A stretch of 8,126 bases of DNA from Bacillota bacterium. GTDB taxonomy: Bacteria; Bacillota; Clostridia; Acetivibrionales; DSM-1351. Made by a program: the position numbers and the translations under genes. The stretch is taken from the NCBI GenBank assembly GCA_023392075.1, contig JAEVZU010000069.1:1-8126 (forward strand). The letters are read 5' to 3'. Shown in pieces: positions 6,317 to 8,126 of this stretch; position 1 is the stretch's first letter, and every line of letters begins with the position of its first letter. Below the pieces are notes generated by a model, which was given only the letters and a program-made list of their open reading frames with translations, was not told the DNA's origin and did not search any database.

Positions 6317-7918
6317 ATGTCCGAAGACTTAATGAAAGTAATGCTTGTAGAAGATGAACGCCTTGTACTGGAATTGCTTAAGGCCTGTATAAACTGGGAG
6401 GAGATAGGTTTTAATATTGTCGGAGAATGCTCAAGTGCTGTATCGGCGCTGGAGCTTGTTGACACTCTTCTTCCAGATATCATAATTACCGATATCTGCA
6501 TGCCTGTCATGGACGGGCTGGAATTCAGCAAAACAGTTAGTGAAAAACACCCCCAAATAAAAATTATCGTTCTGACAGGGCATGAGGAATTTGAATTTGC
6601 CAAAAAGGGAATAAAGGTAGGAATCTCGGACTTTCTTCTAAAACCCATCAATGACGATGAAATCACCAGGGCCTTAATATCCATAAAAGAAAAAATAATT
6701 AAAGAAAAAACTCTTTCCAAAGGTTACGAAAAATTAAAAAAACAGTTGGAGCAAAATCTTCCATTTTTGAGGGAAAAACTTTTAAATGAATTGATTCAGG
6801 GAGGTTTTGACCTGGCGTCAATTGACGAGAGACTTTCATACTTTGATATAAAGTTTGGTGCGGCAGACTTCCGGATTGCCATTATAGAGGTAGAGGATAT
6901 AATAGAAGAAAATTCCGGGGATGAGGAGCATAAATTAATAAACAAAATGAGATGCATTGATTATATCCACCGGTCTTTTGAAAAAGATAATTATGTAAAT
7001 GTTTTTTTTGATAACAGTCAAAGAATTGTTGTGATGTCCAATGAACCGGCTCTTGATCTTGAAGAATGCTGTGAAACAATAAAATCCATGCTGCTTAACA
7101 GGCTCAAATGTTCAATTGCTATCGGAATAGGAAATATACACAGCGGAATCGATAAGGTATATCTCTCCTATAAAGAGGCGCGTGACGCTGTCAGCTACAA
7201 GTTTGTTGTGGGTAAAAACCAGGTTGTCAGCTTCTCGGATATCTGGTCCTCCACCAGTGCAAATATGAGAATAGACAATGACAGTATGGGCCGGTTTGGC
7301 TTCTATGTTAAGTCCGGTCTTTTGGAAAAAGTGGAAGAAACCATCGATTTATTTTTCGGTGAGGAGGAGAATGCCTGTAAATCGTTGGAGCAGGCCCGTG
7401 TAATTGCCTGCAATTTAATATCGGTAATAATGAATGTTATCATAATGTCGGATATAAACCAGAAGGATATATTTAAAAACAATCTGCAGCCCTTTGAAAA
7501 AATCTTCAAGCTGGATACGTTGCCGGATATCAAGGAGTATCTTAAGAATACGGCTTCTGTGGCAACTCTGTCTGTCAGCAGCCAGCAGGGGAAGAAGGCC
7601 AGAAAAATCTTACAGGATGTAAAAGAATATATTCATAATAATTATACCGATTCAAATATTTCACTTTCGGAAGTTGCAAAGAAGTTTTTCCTGAATTTAA
7701 GCTATCTCAGCCGTATTTTTAAAGAAGAAACCGGCCAGACCTTTGTGGATTATCTCATGAAGTTAAGAATGGAAAAGGCCTTTAAACTGCTGGGTGACAC
7801 AGACCTGATGGTATATGAGATAGCAGAGCAGGTAGGGATAAACGATCCTCACTATTTCAGCATATGCTTTAAAAAGTACACCGGCTTAAGTGCAAATGAT
7901 TACAGAAAATCCAAATAA
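6317..7918 (+). CDS. YesN-type response regulator with AraC-family DNA-binding domain
   Basis: The 533-residue protein starts with a receiver domain (7-125). Its acidic pocket is Glu12/Asp13, the phosphorylated residue is Asp59 (in TDICMP), and Thr87 and Lys109 complete the active site. A central region (about 150-310) follows, in which 266-310 resembles the degenerate GGDEF-like module of YesN/CdaR regulators. The C-terminal AraC-type double helix-turn-helix spans about 433-531, with a first helix set around ISLSEVAKKFFLNLSYLSRIF (448-468) and a second around MVYEIAEQVGINDPHYFSICF (498-518). It should be phosphorylated by the adjacent kinase and activate transcription, probably of the downstream lipoprotein/transporter genes. 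Unusually for such pairs, 150 bp and a stem-loop separate it from the kinase gene. ATG 6317 directly follows an in-frame TAA (6314-6316). Its ribosome binding site is weak and distant (14 bases), and ATG 6332, just before VMLVEDE, is the alternative start. Confidence 0.92.
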   Translation: MSEDLMKVMLVEDERLVLELLKACINWEEIGFNIVGECSSAVSALELVDTLLPDIIITDICMPVMDGLEFSKTVSEKHPQIKIIVLTGHEEFEFAKKGIKVGISDFLLKPINDDEITRALISIKEKIIKEKTLSKGYEKLKKQLEQNLPFLREKLLNELIQGGFDLASIDERLSYFDIKFGAADFRIAIIEVEDIIEENSGDEEHKLINKMRCIDYIHRSFEKDNYVNVFFDNSQRIVVMSNEPALDLEECCETIKSMLLNRLKCSIAIGIGNIHSGIDKVYLSYKEARDAVSYKFVVGKNQVVSFSDIWSSTSANMRIDNDSMGRFGFYVKSGLLEKVEETIDLFFGEEENACKSLEQARVIACNLISVIMNVIIMSDINQKDIFKNNLQPFEKIFKLDTLPDIKEYLKNTASVATLSVSSQQGKKARKILQDVKEYIHNNYTDSNISLSEVAKKFFLNLSYLSRIFKEETGQTFVDYLMKLRMEKAFKLLGDTDLMVYEIAEQVGINDPHYFSICFKKYTGLSANDYRKSK

Positions 7919-7950
7919 AGTTTATTTATACACAGAAAAAAATTTATACT

Positions 7951-8013
7951 TTTCAGTAAAACTAATGAATTTATATCTGCAGCATCTTAGCTTATTATAA
8001 ACTTGCAGTAAAA
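7951..8013 (+). promoter_or_regulatory. Direct repeat, candidate binding site for the AraC-type regulator
   Basis: TTTCAGTAAAA (7951-7961) recurs as TTGCAGTAAAA (8003-8013), 10 of 11 bases identical. The start-to-start distance is 52 bp, close to five helical turns, so both copies face the same side of the DNA. A weak promoter lies between them (TTATAT 7971-7976, 16-bp spacer, TATTAT 7993-7998). The first copy would then sit just upstream of the -35, a normal activator position. AraC-family regulators commonly bind direct repeats. The region is AT-rich, so chance similarity is possible. Confidence 0.35.
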
Positions 8014-8043
8014 AATATAAATAACTTTTAGGAGGAAATTAAA

Positions 8044-8126
8044 ATGAAGAGATTTGCATTAAGAGTTATGACTGCTGCTCTTTCAGTTGCTATTGCAACC
8101 AGCCTTGCAGCATGTGGAAGTAATTC
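8044..8126 (+). CDS. Lipoprotein, probable ABC-importer solute-binding protein (5' part only)
   Basis: Only 27 complete codons are present before the window ends. They form a textbook lipoprotein signal peptide: basic start MKRFALR, a hydrophobic stretch, and a lipobox LAAC (21-24) followed by GSN. Cleavage before Cys24 and lipid attachment would tether the mature protein to the outer face of the membrane. A perfect AGGAGG (8030-8035) lies eight bases before the ATG at 8044, the strongest ribosome binding site in the window, which implies high expression. Directly after a YesM/YesN pair, such a gene is usually the extracellular sugar- or peptide-binding subunit of an ABC importer. That assignment rests on context, because no part of the mature domain is visible. 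Confidence 0.85.
   Translation, partial: MKRFALRVMTAALSVAIATSLAACGSN

Noticed and set aside
7977..8008. Hairpin CTGCA/TGCAG as a terminator after the regulator
   Set aside because: The stem is only 5 bp with a 22-base loop, and the following tract is A-rich rather than T-rich on the + strand.

Overview
The window reads as low-GC Firmicute DNA, most likely a clostridium (Clostridia). The basis is AT-rich intergenic DNA, purine-rich GGAGG-type ribosome binding sites, and a YesM/YesN-type two-component pair placed before a lipoprotein gene. This is an inference from style and gene content, not a species identification. All recognisable genes lie on the + strand.

Layout. Positions 1-45 hold the last codons of an unidentified gene, followed by a hairpin terminator (77-119). 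Next comes a cation-homeostasis block: an MgtC/SapB-family membrane protein (212-904) and a complete P2A (Ca2+-type) P-type ATPase (1401-4124). The gap between them is filled almost entirely by one very long imperfect inverted repeat (908-1290). It can fold into a single forked hairpin and is the most unusual object in the window.

The second half is a signal-transduction block: a YesM/LytS-type sensor histidine kinase (4331-6166), a YesN-type response regulator with a C-terminal AraC DNA-binding domain (6317-7918), and the first 27 codons of a secreted lipoprotein (8044 onward). The lipoprotein is plausibly the solute-binding protein of an ABC importer. By family precedent, the kinase would sense an extracellular solute or a binding protein, phosphorylate the regulator at Asp59, and the regulator would activate the downstream transporter. 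A near-perfect 11-bp direct repeat with 52-bp periodicity in front of the lipoprotein gene (7951-7961 and 8003-8013) is a candidate binding site for that regulator.

A recurring theme is long inverted repeats in the intergenic gaps: 908-1290 before the ATPase, 4182-4317 ending one base before the kinase ribosome binding site, and 6237-6303 overlapping the only ribosome-binding-like sequence of the regulator. Their sequences are not alike. Whether they are RNA control elements, small palindromic mobile elements or both cannot be decided from one sequence. No tRNA, rRNA, CRISPR array, complete insertion sequence or phage gene was seen.
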